A stretch of 64,000 bases of DNA from Sepiola atlantica (GCA_963556195.1 OY744523.1:73511288-73575287); one strand, 5' to 3'; counted from the stretch's first letter, positions 1 through 11,862 are shown. Notes: generated from the letters alone by a model not told the origin. A program made the numbers and translations.

Positions 1-1579
1 CCATTACTTTATTATAAAGCCTGGTGCAAATGTATTATTTCTTGTAAACAAAAAACACCTTTACTAAAGTTATTCAAAATATCAAAACATGTTGACCATA
101 CGATATTGTAAATATTTAAAACAAAGCATTAGAAAACTAAAAATTGCATGTAAAAAAAGAAAAGAAAGGAACACGATTCGACTTATCCTGAAACTGATCT
201 TTATTCAATATAAATTTAAAGAAAATAATAATTCACGATCAAATACTGCAAAAACTGAATTATGAATTACCATTATTTAAACTTCTAACCCAATCAACCG
301 TAAGTAATTCAGACTTTGAAATTTGTTTAAAAATTATACAAAAAAAAAGTTCAATGTTAACTGTTTGTTTAATCACCAACTCCTATCTTGCTATTAAGAG
401 ATAGGTACGTGCAAAATCAAAGGCCGATCCCCAAAATGAAAAAAACATTTTGACCTTCCCTTCACTTAAAAATTCAACAAAATTCAGGAAATCAACCAAT
501 TTTAATGAAATTTTCAATATTTATTAATAAACAAGCACAGAAGATATAGTGAAACATTTTTTTCAAATCTTAGTGAAAATGTATTATTTTTTTAAAAACA
601 AAATACACCTTTACTAAACGTATATTTTTATATATATAAAAAAATCCATTTTTTTTTTAATGACAATAAGATCTGTATATGTTTAAAATATTATTTTTTT
701 AAAAACTATTTCGTATATATTACGGAAAATGCCCCTACACTCTTGTTAATAAAATCAGTATAACTCGAAGAATTAACGATATTATCATTGAATAAAGCAT
801 TGTTTAATTAATATTTTTTGTGAAAATTTTGATTAAATATGATGTTATTATTTCATTTATTTAATCTACAAAAATACAGAGAGAAGGTGGAGAAAAGATA
901 AACTATACTACACTTGAGACATCGAAAAAAAGTAATTAAAAAAATGGAACACTACTTTTTTATCAAATAATGAATAAGTAATTCAGACTTGATTTTTTAT
1001 ATAATTAAAAAAAATTCAAACTTACTACACTATACTTAGTCGGTGTAAACATTATTACGTGTATCCATATTTGCAGTAATTATTTCTCTTTTGGAAATCC
1101 AAACATATGCAGTAGGCATTTTAACTTTGTGAATTATGAAATGAAATTTAAAAAAGCGCGAAATTATTTTAAAATTGGTTGATTTCCTGAATTTTGATTC
1201 CATTATTAAACAAACAGTTAACATTGAACTTTTTTTTTTGTATAATTTTTAAACAAATTTCAAAGTCTGAATTACTTACGGTTGATTGGGTTAGAAGTTT
1301 AAATAATGGTAATTCATAATTCAATTTTTTGCGGTATTTGATCGTGAATTATTATTTTCTTTAACTTTATATTCAATAAAGATCAGTTTCAAGATGAATC
1401 GAATCGTGTTCTTTTCTTTTCTTTTTTTACATGCAATTTTTAGTTTTCTAATGCTTTGTTTTAAATATTTACAATATCGTATGATCAACATGTTTTGATA
1501 TTTTGAATAACTTTAGTAAAGGTGTTTTTTGTTTACAAGAAATAATACATTTGTACCAAGCTTTATAATAAAGTAATGG
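1..1579. repeat. Large inverted repeat, arms of about 370 bp
   Basis: Bases 1-373 reappear in reverse complement at 1209-1579 with few differences; the first arm probably starts before the window. The outer ends pair CCATTACTTTATTATAAAG with its complement at 1561-1579. The spacer of about 835 bp is AT-rich, and its part at 403-860 belongs to a separate dispersed family (see 39440-39930). No transposase frame is seen. It lies in the second intron of the minus-strand FAHD2-like gene. Probably a fold-back element or two nested elements. Confidence 0.8.
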
Positions 1580-1690
1580 ATTTATTATATTCCGTGATCA
1601 TTAATTAATAAATACTGAACATTTCATTAAAATTGGTTGATTTCCTGAATTTTGATGGATTATTTAGTGAATAGAGAAGTCGAAATGCCT
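1580..1690 (+). repeat. Fragment of dispersed AT-rich repeat
   Basis: The motif GGTTGATTTCCTGAATTTTG, with the preceding TTAATAAATACTGAA, is shared with 39800-39860 (same strand) and in reverse complement with 480-560. It looks like one end of the repeat that is more complete at 39440-39930. Confidence 0.65.
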
Positions 1691-1870
1691 TCTTATTGTT
1701 ATTACGACCGTCCTTGTTTTGACACGGAATGCAGTGACGTCAGAGGGGGGGCAGGAAGTTAGTTGCTTGGCCTTGTCAACTCTCGGTGGCCATGACTTAG
1801 CCCACTCCTGTTTATAATCGTCCTTGACTAGCTGACAAAAACCTGCAGCAAAGGTGCGCCTTGAAAAGTC

Positions 1871-2760
1871 GTGTATGCAGATGATATTCTTATCAGTGCA
1901 CCCAGTGCAACAGAAGTGAGTACAGCATTTAACAGATGGAAATCAGTGCTTCAAAAGGGGTGGCTTCAGGGTTAATATGACAAAGGCGAAGTATATGATA
2001 TCTGACGCTAAAGAGATGATATCTGTTCCACAAAGGAAATACCCATGCAGCATTTGTAAGCTTGGAACTGGCTTGAACTCCATCAAATGCAGAACATGCA
2101 ATAAGTAGTATCACATAAAGTGCATCAACCTGCCGCCCATTTAATTTGCAGCACCTATCGAAACCCGACTCTCATGGAAAGAGAAATTGTTGCAGGTGTC
2201 GAAAAGATCAACAAATTCATCTCTCTAGGTAACACAATTGATTCCATTGAGCAAACTGACACACGTATAAGACAAAATATATCTGCCACATGGAGAGTTA
2301 TCTGACAGCTGTCAACACTTTTACAAAACGCAATATAACACATGTCCGACCTTTACTTTTGTATGGCTGCAAAACATGATAAACAATGAAACGTAATCAA
2401 AACGACACAATCCTAGCTGCAGCGCATCAGATGGAGAAAATTGTTGATCTCACTCTACACACCTCCATGAGAAAGTACATCGCACAATGAGGTCTCAACT
2501 GGTATGACCCCGTTGCTTGCCATCAGTCATCTTAAACACTCCAAAGTGTATCCTATATTGATGGCAATGGCCCAAAGCTATGTGATAGACTGCTTAATAC
2601 ATGGAGGGTATCAGTTAATTACAACTTGATCCTGGTGGGCGGCACAAACGAAATGGCAATAGACAAGAAAAGTTTGACATCATTGATGAAGCATCTAACC
2701 TCCGTATGAGACAAGAAGACGAAAAATGAAAATAAGAAGGTGTTATTTTACCCAGAGCTG
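1871..2760 (+). pseudogene. LINE reverse transcriptase fragment with cysteine module, degraded
   Basis: A broken frame reads YADDILISAP at about 1876, the reverse transcriptase catalytic box, followed by an RT thumb-like stretch with stops. Next come C-x2-C pairs (PCSICKLGTGLNSIKCRTC at 2044-2100) and, after a frame change, VEKINKFISLGNTIDS at about 2197-2245. The order YADD, then a zinc-finger-like module of WVHKKC type, then V-E-K-F-x-x-L-G is that of an invertebrate non-LTR retrotransposon, and the same order recurs at 6895-7470. Several stops and shifts show it is dead. The clade (I-like or RTE-like) is uncertain. Confidence 0.7.
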
Positions 2761-4262
2761 AGGGAAATTGTACCTTTCTTAACAGTATTAGCATTTAAAT
2801 GATTACAATACATCCAAAATGGATATTTTTAACTCAGCATATCCGATTCCATAGTCTGCACAACTATCCATTAGGCCAATTAACAGTATTTTTAGGGTCA
2901 CAATAGTCATTCAATGATTCGTGTAGTGACTATTTGTCTAAGTGATTCTTATGAGTCTATTAACAACTGTTACTGTCCTGTCATAAATCGATAATAAACT
3001 TTACTACTAAATAAAAATAAACAAATGAAGTAAATAAAAAGTATGCATCAATTTAGAAAATATATATCAAAGAACATATTTCCTACTATCCTGTGTGGAA
3101 TTCTGTTCCAGCACTAGCAGCTGCAGTAAAATAATTTTTATAAAATACTTCATTTTGATTGGTTACTGAAATCGGACTTCAAACAATCAGAAGTCCAGAA
3201 TTATACACCCACACTTAATTCAAAAGTTATTCTGGGAGCTGGTTACCAGTTATATAAGTGAGGACCCAATGGAGAGTCAGCCAGTCTAAAACTTCCACAC
3301 AAACTCTTGTTTGTCATTCTCATAGCAATGTTGCACAACCAACAATACTACTAAACTGCTCGTTGGCGAACTACACATTTACGCAACAGTAAAAAAGACC
3401 GAATCTTTCCTTTCAGATTTTACTTAAAAATACGGACTTTTCCATCTTCATGACAAAGACTCTTTTACTTGGTATTTAAAAATGGCTTGTTAAATAAATA
3501 TTAATTATTTGAACGAATTGTCTTTGTCATTTACTGATATTGCCTCTTCCACTACAACTGTCATATGTGATGCTATTCTCTATGTCCAGGCAATGTCAGA
3601 TAACCCTTCTTACTTTATATCAATAACTGCCCTGTCAAAGACAACAGCTTACTATTTCCATATCTTTTGTTTATTACATTATTCAGTAGGACTTATGCAT
3701 GTGTGTTTTAATTGCTAAGATTAAAGTGACTTGTATTTTGAAATAAACATTAGAAAAAAAACAGAGCAAGATTTATCAGAGTTATTAATTAATCATGTGA
3801 TACCAATCTTGGTCACACAGAAAAGTACACAAAAAGAATAACATTATTTTTTAAAAAGCCTGTTAAAGAATTAAATGTCAACAACTTTTATGATTAAATT
3901 CACTTGAAAAAAAAAAAACAGTTACAATACTAATATTTCGTGTCAGCTGCTGCTGATGCTTTCTTTCACTTGAATATATATTAAAAATGAATTACCACCC
4001 TTAGTGGTATTCACAAAAGAATAGCTATTAATAATTATACTAAACCACTCGTAACCTGTTGGATCAGTATTATATATATATATATATATAATTAGATATA
4101 TAATTTCTCAACTTTAACATTGGTCGATAATCATGTTTTTACAAGAAAGTATTTTCTTGAAAATGGATGACGTCATAAAGGATGAATAGAAGCTTTTAGC
4201 AACTTTTCAAAAGTAAAGCACATTTTGTGACATTATCTATTTTCAAGTAAATATATTATTTT
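2761..4262. other. AT-rich intron sequence, nothing identified
   Basis: No exon or convincing element is seen on either strand. A TATATAAG box stands at about 3253, followed by a pyrimidine/A-rich stretch, which could be the promoter of a solo LTR, but no terminal repeats or primer site could be fixed. A short (TA)n tract is at 4070-4090. Confidence 0.5.
4070..4090. repeat. (TA)n microsatellite
   Basis: About ten uninterrupted TA units, seen directly. Confidence 0.95.
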
Positions 4263-4282
4263 CCTGATATTTTTCATAGCAC

Positions 4283-4467
4283 GTCGAGGATACGTCCTCG
4301 ACAATCAGCCCGACAGATTCTAGTCCATTTGAACTAGAGGGACGTTTTTCTGTCGGACTGAGGTAGGGTTCTGTTCACCTCTAGGAGGTCCACACTCCCA
4401 GGCTTTACCTTCTCTCTTTGAGAAGGGATTAGTTTATTGCTAATCACCTGAGGCGCCCCTACCGGGG
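4283..4467. other. Chain of six adjacent perfect hairpins
   Basis: Six stem-loops follow each other in 185 bases: GTCGAGGA/TCCTCGAC (4283-4302); a two-tier stem CCGACAG/CTGTCGG (4310, 4350) enclosing TCTAGT/ACTAGA (4319, 4333); ACCTC/GAGGT (4377-4389); CCTTCTC/GAGAAGG (4408-4426); GATTAG/CTAATC (4427-4445); CCCC/GGGG (4456-4467). The GC content is above the surroundings, and similar-quality sequence continues to about 4660 without a clear frame. It may be the untranslated end of a retroelement or a structured non-coding RNA; strand and identity are not known. Confidence 0.6.
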
Positions 4468-4794
4468 AATGCCAACGGGGCTGTACGGGCATTTTTTGAG
4501 AGCTAGAGTGGTTCGTTTCTGGAGCACTGGCTTTTCCTTCAAACTCACCTTCCGACCTTGTGTCACATCTTCCTGCGGTGGGAGGGAAGTAAATACTAGT
4601 TCTTATCTGCTCTCCCCTTTCTCTTTTTCCCTCCTCTTTCCTTTCTCTTAATTATTTACATCATTTGCATCCTCCCATTACTCTATTTTTATTCACCCTG
4701 TATTTACATCATTCGCCCTTCCTCTCACAATCTAAAATATTCATGTATAGACTAAATGTGCATGGTGACAAGCAAGCACGATCAGAGTTTTAGT

Positions 4795-5290
4795 AGTATA
4801 TTAGTAGCATAGAGTATATTAGTAGTACATTAGTAGCATAGAGTATATTAGTAGTATATTAATTAGTAGTATATTAATTAGTAGTGTATTAGTAGCATAG
4901 AGTATATTAGTAGTATATAAATTAGTAGTATAAAGTATATTAGTAGTATATTAATTAGTAGTGTATTAGTAGCATACAGTATATTAGTAGTATATTAGAA
5001 GTATATTAATTAGTAGTATATTACTAGTATAGAGTATATTAGTAGTATGCTAATTAGTAGTATATAATAGCATAGAGTATATAGTAGTATATTAGAAGTA
5101 TATTAGTAGTATAGAGTATATTAGCAGTATATTATTTAGTAGTATATTAGTAGCATAGAGTATATAGTAGTATATTAGAAGTATATTAATTAGTAGTATA
5201 TTACTAGTATAGAGTATATTAGTAGTATATTAATTAGTAGTATATTAGTAGCATAGAGTATATAGTAGTATATTAATTAGTAGCATATTA
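4795..5290. repeat. AT-rich minisatellite built on TTAGTAGTATA
   Basis: About 500 bp of imperfect tandem copies mixing TTAGTAGTATATTAA, TTAGTAGCATAGAGTATA and TTAGAAGTATA. Higher-order units of roughly 40-50 bp are visible. Flanks are unique. Confidence 0.93.
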
Positions 5291-5383
5291 GTAACATAGA
5301 GATAGATTGAAAGAGAGACACATCTTATTATATTAGAGATAATGATATTTCATTAAGAACTAGGCAAGAAAACATGTTTTAAC

Positions 5384-5574
5384 CAGGTTGTAGAGTTGGA
5401 GGGAGTCGGAGTCGTAAGAATACTAGTAGACGGATTGACAAAAAAAAAATGCTATCTCTCTGAAGACTCAACAGACGGTCTAAATATTGAAAAACTTATA
5501 ATAAGGTGTCAGAGTCTGAGTCGGAATCCTAGGAATCAGAGCCGGACTTTATACCTTCCAACTCTACAATCCTG
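5384..5574. mobile_element. hAT-like MITE with perfect 8-bp target duplication
   Basis: A 191-bp element begins CAGGTTGTAGAGTTGGA and ends with the complement of CAGGATTGTAGAGTTGGA, so the terminal inverted repeats nearly match. It is flanked by an exact 8-bp direct repeat GTTTTAAC at 5376-5383 and 5575-5582. CAG-type ends and 8-bp duplications are the signature of the hAT superfamily. No transposase, so non-autonomous. The interior repeats GAGTC/GGAGTCGGAGTC motifs. A second copy is at 17787-17982. Confidence 0.88.
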
Positions 5575-5679
5575 GTTTTAACCACAAAGAATATAGGTTT
5601 ATGCACAGAGTACCTATTGTCGAGAATGAATCGCATAAGATTCACCTTAATTTTAAGATTGAAATGAATCACCTGACGT

Positions 5680-5899
5680 CAGTGATGTGCAGAGGTCTGG
5701 TGATGCCCGGGGGGCCAACTCCTTAATTGTATGCCCCAAAGACTCAAGTATAAGTCCTAGTACTGAGAAATATTATGGGAAAAAGGAGATAGTTTGAATA
5801 TGATTAGATGTTACTCCCCACCAATTTGATTGCCCGGGGCCACCTCCCTATCGCCCCCCCCCCCCCCCCGCAAAAAAAAAAACCTCTGCACATTGCTGC
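5680..5899. mobile_element. hAT-like MITE with 17-bp TIRs
   Basis: The element starts CAGTGATGTGCAGAGGT and ends with the complement of CAGCAATGTGCAGAGGT. The interior carries GGTGATGCCCGGG, a long C run and an A run. Flanking octamers CCTGACGT and CTTGATAC differ only by transitions and may be a decayed duplication. A shorter relative with an intact duplication is at 19240-19405. Confidence 0.8.
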
Positions 5900-5999
5900 T
5901 TGATACTGAGGCTAGAACAGTAGATCTACAACCTTTAACATTCAAATTTTAAAATCGCAATTTTATCATATAATCCTTAGCTCTAGAGTTGGTGCTTTC

Positions 6000-6527
6000 T
6001 TACATTAGGACCCACACTAAAAGTGCCTCGGCATCGGTACTTTCTCGAATGTTTACATAAAATGCCGGAGAGTGCCGAATGAAAAATCCTTTGACTTACC
6101 TGCATCCAAAAAAGCACAAACGAGGCAGGATTTACAAGCGGGGAAAACAAGCAAAAAAATTTGTATGTAATAAATATTTATCATTTTAAAATAATAAGTG
6201 TTTAAATTAAAAAGTTAATCAAGTAAGTGTTGTTTTTTTTTAATTTTACGAAAATTATTTATTTCTTTTTTATTGATTATTATTGTTTCTTTCTTAGGGT
6301 TTGGGCAGGGTTAGGGTTTGGGCAGGGTTAGGAATTAGAGTAGGTTCGTTTGCAGACGTCAACAAAATTCAGTTGTCAAGTTTAGATGTCGTCTGCTTAT
6401 TCATTTCAATCAGTTATTCATTTTCTCGCAGTTTCATTGACTAACCGCTTAGGGGCTTTCCGGCGTTTTACATAAAATGCCGGAAAGCACTGATGCCGAT
6501 GGACTTTTAGTGCGGGTCCCAATCTAA
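6000..6527. mobile_element. TIR element of about 528 bp
   Basis: Ends are inverted copies: TTACATTAGGACCCACACT at the left and the complement of TTAGATTGGGACCCGCACT at the right; the similarity extends about 68 bp inward (GCATCGGTACTTTC, CATAAAATGCCGG). The interior has two GGGTTAGGGTTTGGGCA units at 6297-6333. No coding frame. Superfamily not assigned because no clear target duplication was found. Confidence 0.75.
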
Positions 6528-6575
6528 CAAAGTACCCTAGATTTAAACAATCATTCTACATATGTGTATGCAAAC

Positions 6576-6792
6576 CTTTGTTTCTTTTGGGTAAGGGATG
6601 TCATCAGAAGGTCCGATAATGCAACTGGAAAACTTGCTGAAGATAACGGGTTCCATAGGAACCTCAACATTCTGTTCTTCACAATGGTCGCGATAATTCA
6701 TTCCAACACAGATTACTTTGTCAGGTTGGGTAATTGGTGCCAGCAACTTGACATCTTCCTTCCTTATTCGATGCTTGCCACTCCCAAGAGCT
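6576..6792 (-). CDS. FAHD2: FAHD2-like fumarylacetoacetate hydrolase domain protein, exon 2
   Basis: Second coding exon (217 nt) of a fumarylacetoacetate hydrolase family protein, mostly mitochondrial or cytosolic metal-dependent C-C bond hydrolases/decarboxylases; the exact substrate of FAHD2 is not settled. On the minus strand it follows an acceptor (TTCTTCACAG) at 6793 and ends before a GTTTGC donor at 6575. It completes the split Arg codon left by exon 1 and ends in phase 0. It encodes [19 protein letters not shown] and [15 protein letters not shown], which form the start of the catalytic FAH fold (VGxNYxxH motif, FxK). The metal-binding E-x-E and later strands are not in the window, so at least one further exon lies more than 6.5 kb downstream. 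A plus-strand frame over the same bases is a shadow. Confidence 0.93.
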
Positions 6793-6894
6793 CTGTGAAG
6801 AAACAAAAAGATATAATGGATTATTTATCCCAAAGTGAAACGGTTAGAGAGTGAAGGGGGGGGGGATATAAAGCTGTAAATGGTCATACAAGAT

Positions 6895-7470
6895 AATGTG
6901 ACGTTTTCCTGAGAGATGCTGTATGCTGATGATTTAGTGTTTGCCTGTAAAACAATGGAAAGACTCAGTGGAATGCCATTGAAAGTAAAGGTCTGAGATT
7001 GAATGTTACCAAGAAAAAAGGAATGGTCAGTGGTTTTAGTGTTGGAAAGCTCCCAGAATGAAGAAAGTTCCCCTCCTCACTTTGTGGAGAGTGAGTCAGA
7101 TACAACTCAATGTTTTGTGGTACATGCAAGCATTGGGTACACAAGAAGTGTAGTAGAATTACTGGTAGGTTGAGAGAGGATAACCAGTCTACATGCAAGA
7201 AGTGTAAGACAATGGAGATGGATGATAACTTAAATGTGGACAACGTATATCTTGATGACGAAGCTATTGAGATTGTCGAGAAGTTTTGTTACATTTCTGA
7301 TACTATTGGAGCACAGATGTGTGCAGAACAAGAGATGGTATGATGGTATGGCCATGTAGAAAGAATGGATGAGAGTTCTTGGGTTAGTAGATGTAGAACA
7401 ATTGAGGAAGCAGGGTCAGTTCATATGGAAAGACTTGAGAGAAAGAGGGATAAATAAAGACCTGCCAGAG
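6895..7470 (+). pseudogene. LINE RT/zinc-module fragment, second copy
   Basis: Broken frames read LYADDLVFACKTMER (from 6917), then CGTCKHWVHKKCSRITGRL (7116-7170) with C-x2-C ahead and C-K-K-C behind, then EIVEKFCYISDTIGAQ (7267-7315), then HVERMDESSWVSRC (7352). This is the same module order as at 1871-2760. Such fragments come from non-LTR retrotransposons whose ORF2 has a cysteine-rich insert behind the reverse transcriptase. Frame shifts and a gap in the thumb show it is inactive. It lies in the large FAHD intron. Confidence 0.75.
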
Positions 7471-8153
7471 ATACGTTAGTTTAGAAGTCAATTTCTAAAA
7501 GCTGTTTAACATGTGCCAGCATGTAAAACAGACGTTAAACCAATGATGATGAGACTAAGACAGTTGGCAAAAGGCAGCACTGGCCTGGGGCTAAGTAACC
7601 CCATGGCCACCTGAATAAGGAAATCGTTATTGAAAGATCCTAAGGATATATGAAGCAACCCAAAACTCGGTTGGTGATTGGCGATTTGTGCTTAATAAAT
7701 TTTAATAAATAATCATCACTTCATCAATGCAGTCCAGCCATAACAAAGATGAAATTCAAAAAAAGAATTATTAAAAACAGGCCTAAATAAAACCCGAGAA
7801 AAAAATGTCTTTGGACCACGTGCAAAAAGATACCGCCCTCTCCCCTTTCAAATTCATTGTACATTCGATTCTCAAATAGGTGGCCCTCTCGTGCGGTCAT
7901 TCGTAGGTTAGCTGGGCACGGAAGTTCTCTAACCAACGATAGAAAGCTAAGTTTTCTTGTCTATTTAAGTATTATTTTTCTTTAAATTCCAATGTGTTAT
8001 TTAAATGTACTTAATTCTATATCTATCTATACTTTTATTATTGTCTGTCTCTTGATTCATACTCAAGTAATTCCTACTTTCACCTTCTGGACAGTAATTA
8101 TGGCTGTCTGTCTCCTATTTTTACTTACTTGTGAGAGGAAAACATATCTTCAA

Positions 8154-8218
<65 letters not shown>

Positions 8219-8527
8219 TATGGAAGACTTGCCTTTGTTTTTTAATTATATACCTGTGAGGGCTATAAAATACCTAACTAGTACACGGCCGCAGGATGTT
8301 CTCTCTCGGTGTGATGGACCTGTAGACCTTGTCAGGTCATCCATCTAGGAGAAAGAAAACTCTGATATAAAAACTGTGCTACCGACTACTTACGTCTTGG
8401 CAGCAAAGCGTGGGGAACACCTTCTAGTCCTGATCGACAACCTTCCTAGAGCTGGAGTCGCAAACAAAATATCCGGTTTGCAAACCTAAAAGTGTTGAAG
8501 GAGTAAATGGGCTCTGCATATCGTCCG
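7471..8527. other. Intron sequence with compound microsatellite
   Basis: No exon is recognised. The stretch contains the TA/GA microsatellite at 8154-8219. Bases 8240-8527 are of higher GC than the surroundings and may belong to the leader of the following LINE, but the second LINE copy (34650) does not share them. Confidence 0.5.
8154..8219. repeat. Compound (TA)n-(GA)n microsatellite
   Basis: About 18 TA units followed directly by about 13 GA units, interrupted once near 8164. Confidence 0.95.
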
Positions 8528-11500
8528 GTCTTTGCACTCCTTCTTTGTCAATTAGCCAGGCGCATAGGTGCTAGCGCTGGGACGCCTCAAAGACACCCAG
8601 TGCTTGGCCTTATTTCCTGACTAGGACAATGAACGCTGTCTCGCTTTCTCTACATCTAGGCAACTTGAGGAAAGTTTTTTTGTCACTAAGTCACACATGA
8701 CTAGTCTGGGTCGCACTTGTTCTGACAAGTTGAGGGTACAGGTTTGACAGCTTGTCAGGCTGCTGTTTCCGACTGTTAGCCCAAACTCTTAGGTAGCGCT
8801 AAGAACAGCAGCTCTATCAACAGTTGTATAATATTGTGGATAACTGTATGTGCAATGTTGCACATGGAAAGGGACCCCGGTGGGCTCTCCAGAGACTACA
8901 ATCCCTATGGAGAAAATCATGATTAATGGACTGGATGTGTGAGCTTATTGGCACCAAACAAACACCCACTTTTCCCTCCCCACTTTATCCAAAACCAATA
9001 TGACAAAGCAAAACAAAAAAAATCAAACCTAAACCAGACCCCCACCAAAAAACATCTTCGCTTCTGCTCTTGAGGCTAGCATTCACAAATATCCGGGGGC
9101 TTAGAACCAACATCAACGACGTAGAAACCTTTCTCCTAACAGACTGCCCGGATAACCTAGCACTAAGTGTAACAAACCTTTAATCCTCAATCTCCTCTCA
9201 CTACTTTGACGTGACTGATTACTTCCTACGCTACCGTAAAGACTTTGACAAACATATGCAAAGACTAGGAGTTTATGTTTGGAACACCCTCCCCTTGACT
9301 AGAAAACATAGGCTAGAAACAGATGATCAAGCCTACGTGTGGTTTAGATTAACCTTACAGCACAGCATTAGTTACTTATATTTCTTGTACCGTTCTCCTT
9401 CAACCCAAGACTGTACCCTGCTTAACTCTGTCTCTGAAAGTATAGATACAGCACTCTCACTGAGGATTTCAATGTACCTCACCGTGACTGGCTTTGATTC
9501 TTTAGCTATACAGACACAGCTGGTAACTCAAAATATAGTTTCTCCATAGCACACTCCCTCCCACAGACTGTCACTTTCCCGAACCACCTCCCTGATCGTG
9601 TGGACCAGCAAGCCTCACTTCTTGACGTGTTCTTGACCTCACTGCCCAAGCCATATGCGACAAATGACCATAGCCCGCTCGAGAATGCTGATCACCTTGT
9701 GGTAATGGTTGATATTACTCTAGAATCTCATCCTAAAGCTGATGAGCCGTTGCTTGAAACGATGAGATACTACAAACAGGCTGATTGGGAATCCATCAGA
9801 GATCACATCAAAGACGCCCCATGGAATGAAACTTTTTCTCTCCCTGCTCATTAGTGTGCAAATGAGTTAAATGAATAAGCCAAAGTTGGCATTGAAGCAC
9901 ATGTCCCCATGTGAAAATTCTGCAGCAAGCCCCACTCTCCACAATGGTTCACCTCAAACTGTGCGGCTGCTATTGGTCAGAGGCAGCAAGCATTCCAACA
10001 ATACGACCGCCATAAGTCTACTACGAATAGACAGAAACTCAAGGAATAATTGTAAGACTGTTAACTGAAGAAAAACGAAGGTATACAGAGATGACCAGGA
10101 AACGCATTCAGTCACAGAAACTAGGTTCTTGTGATTTCTGGAAAATCTACAATAGTGTGGTAAACAATAAACAATTAACAATTCCCTCGCTATCCAACCA
10201 CAATGATGTTGTTTGCACGGCAACTGATAAGGCTGAACTACTTGCCCAGCGTTTCGCCGTAAACTCCACTTTGGACTCCGCAAACACCCCCTCCCTAAAT
10301 TCCCATTACTGACTTAAGCCACACTTTATGACCTGGTCATCATCTCATCTCATGTCCGGGACATCATAAAAAACCTTGACACCTCCAAAGCATGTGGGCC
10401 TGATCTTATACCAGTAATAGTAATAAAGAAATGCTCTGCTGAACTGGACCCTGTTCTCTGGAAAATTTCGTATGTGGTACCAGTCTTCAAGAATTCTGGA
10501 AATGGAACTGACCCTCAGAATTATCACCCCATCAGTCTAGTCTTGCTCTTTGCTAAAATCTTTGAATCCTTCACAAATCATTAATCCTAAACTTGTTTCT
10601 GACCCTCAGTATGGATTTAGGCAAGCACGGTCTACTTTGGATATCCTAACAGTCATCTCTTAACGCATATACCATACACTGGACAAGGCAGGCTAAGCTA
10701 GAGCGGTAGCGCTTGATATATCCAAAGCCTTTAACAAGGTCTAGCATAAAGGTATTCTCATAAAAATTAATTCATATGGTATTACTGGATGAATATTTAA
10801 TATAATTAGACCCTTCCTAACCAAAAGAAAGATCCAGGTTGTCCTTGATGGACGTTCACCCAAACAACATGACATAAATGCAGGTGTACCCCAGGGATCG
10901 ATCCTTGGACCTTTATTGTTTAGGATTTTCATAAACGACCTCCATGATGACATTGTGTCTGAGATAGGTATATTTTCTGACGACACAATGCTCTACTCTC
11001 GTCATCTGAGTAAAATGGATGTGCACATATCCGAGGCAATGGCTGAATCCTTAGAAAGTGACCTCCAGTCTGTAGTAGAATGAGGTCATAAATGGATGGT
11101 AACATTTAATGCTGCTAAGACAAAGCTCCTTTCCTTCAACAACTACAAGAAACCTCTTCAACCACCGATTGCCATGGCAAATAACACTCTTCCTGAGAGT
11201 CCAACGTTCAAACTCCTCAGCCTAACATTCACAAGTAACATGAATTGGAACAAATATATAGAAGACATTGCCAAGGCTGCAACCAAGCTAAAAAATTTCT
11301 CACACCTGACAGTATCCTATCCATGCATGGAGTATTGTTGTCACATCTGGGCTGGTGCACCATCTGCTAGTTTCTCCCTCTTAGACAAAATCCAAAAAAG
11401 AGTCTCTAATCTAATAGGTCTCTCACTATCTACCAAACTCCAGTTCCTTGTCCCATCGCCGCAATGTTGCATCCTTGTGCTTGTTTTACAAGTACTTCAA

Positions 11501-11862
11501 TGGAATGTGCTCCGATGAACTTGCTACTCTGGTGCCCCCTCCCTCGACATAAATACACTTGACAAACCCAACAATCAGCTAAATCCCATCCATTCACTGT
11601 AGAGGTCTTCAGATGCTGGAGAGCCTTCTACTCCAATAGCATCTTTCCTTGTGCTGTCGGCCTTTGGAACTCCCTCCCTGTTCCCTGTTTCCCTGACTAT
11701 ACCGACATGCAGAAATTTAAAACTAATATGAACAAACATCTCGCTACACAGCTTCCAATGTAGGATGACCCCCAAAACTTTCACCCTAATTCTCAGTAGC
11801 TCCTTACGTTTACATTGGCAACTTGCCTTGTTTGAGGTGGACTAAGTTAAAAAAATAAAATG
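8528..11862 (+). mobile_element. Degraded CR1/jockey-like LINE, copy 1
   Basis: A nearly full-length but dead non-LTR retrotransposon. From 5' to 3': a GC-richer leader (8528-9060); an endonuclease-like start (AFTNIR, then VETFLLTDCPDN at about 9120) and linker blocks (NADHLVVMVDITLE at 9684); reverse transcriptase boxes VVPVFKNSGNGTDPQNYHPI (10471), GVPQGSILGPLLF (about 10884) and FSDD (about 10975) in place of F/YADD; a C-terminal block CCHIWAGAPSASFSLLDKIQKR (11336-11401); and a short 3' tail ending CCTTGTTTGAGGTGGACTAAG. At least a dozen stops and frame shifts are present. Copies or parts of the family occur at 34650-37425 and 56838-57338. Confidence 0.85.

Noticed and set aside
4469..4651. 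60-codon plus-strand frame in the hairpin region
   Set aside because: Composition and lack of similarity suggest chance; the hairpin structure explains the sequence better.
4795..5290. CRISPR-like array of repeats and spacers
   Set aside because: Units are contiguous, AT-rich and imperfect with no unique spacers, in an animal genome: a minisatellite.
6293..6333. Internal telomeric array
   Set aside because: Only two GGGTTAGGGTTTGGGCA units occur, inside a TIR element; too short and imperfect.
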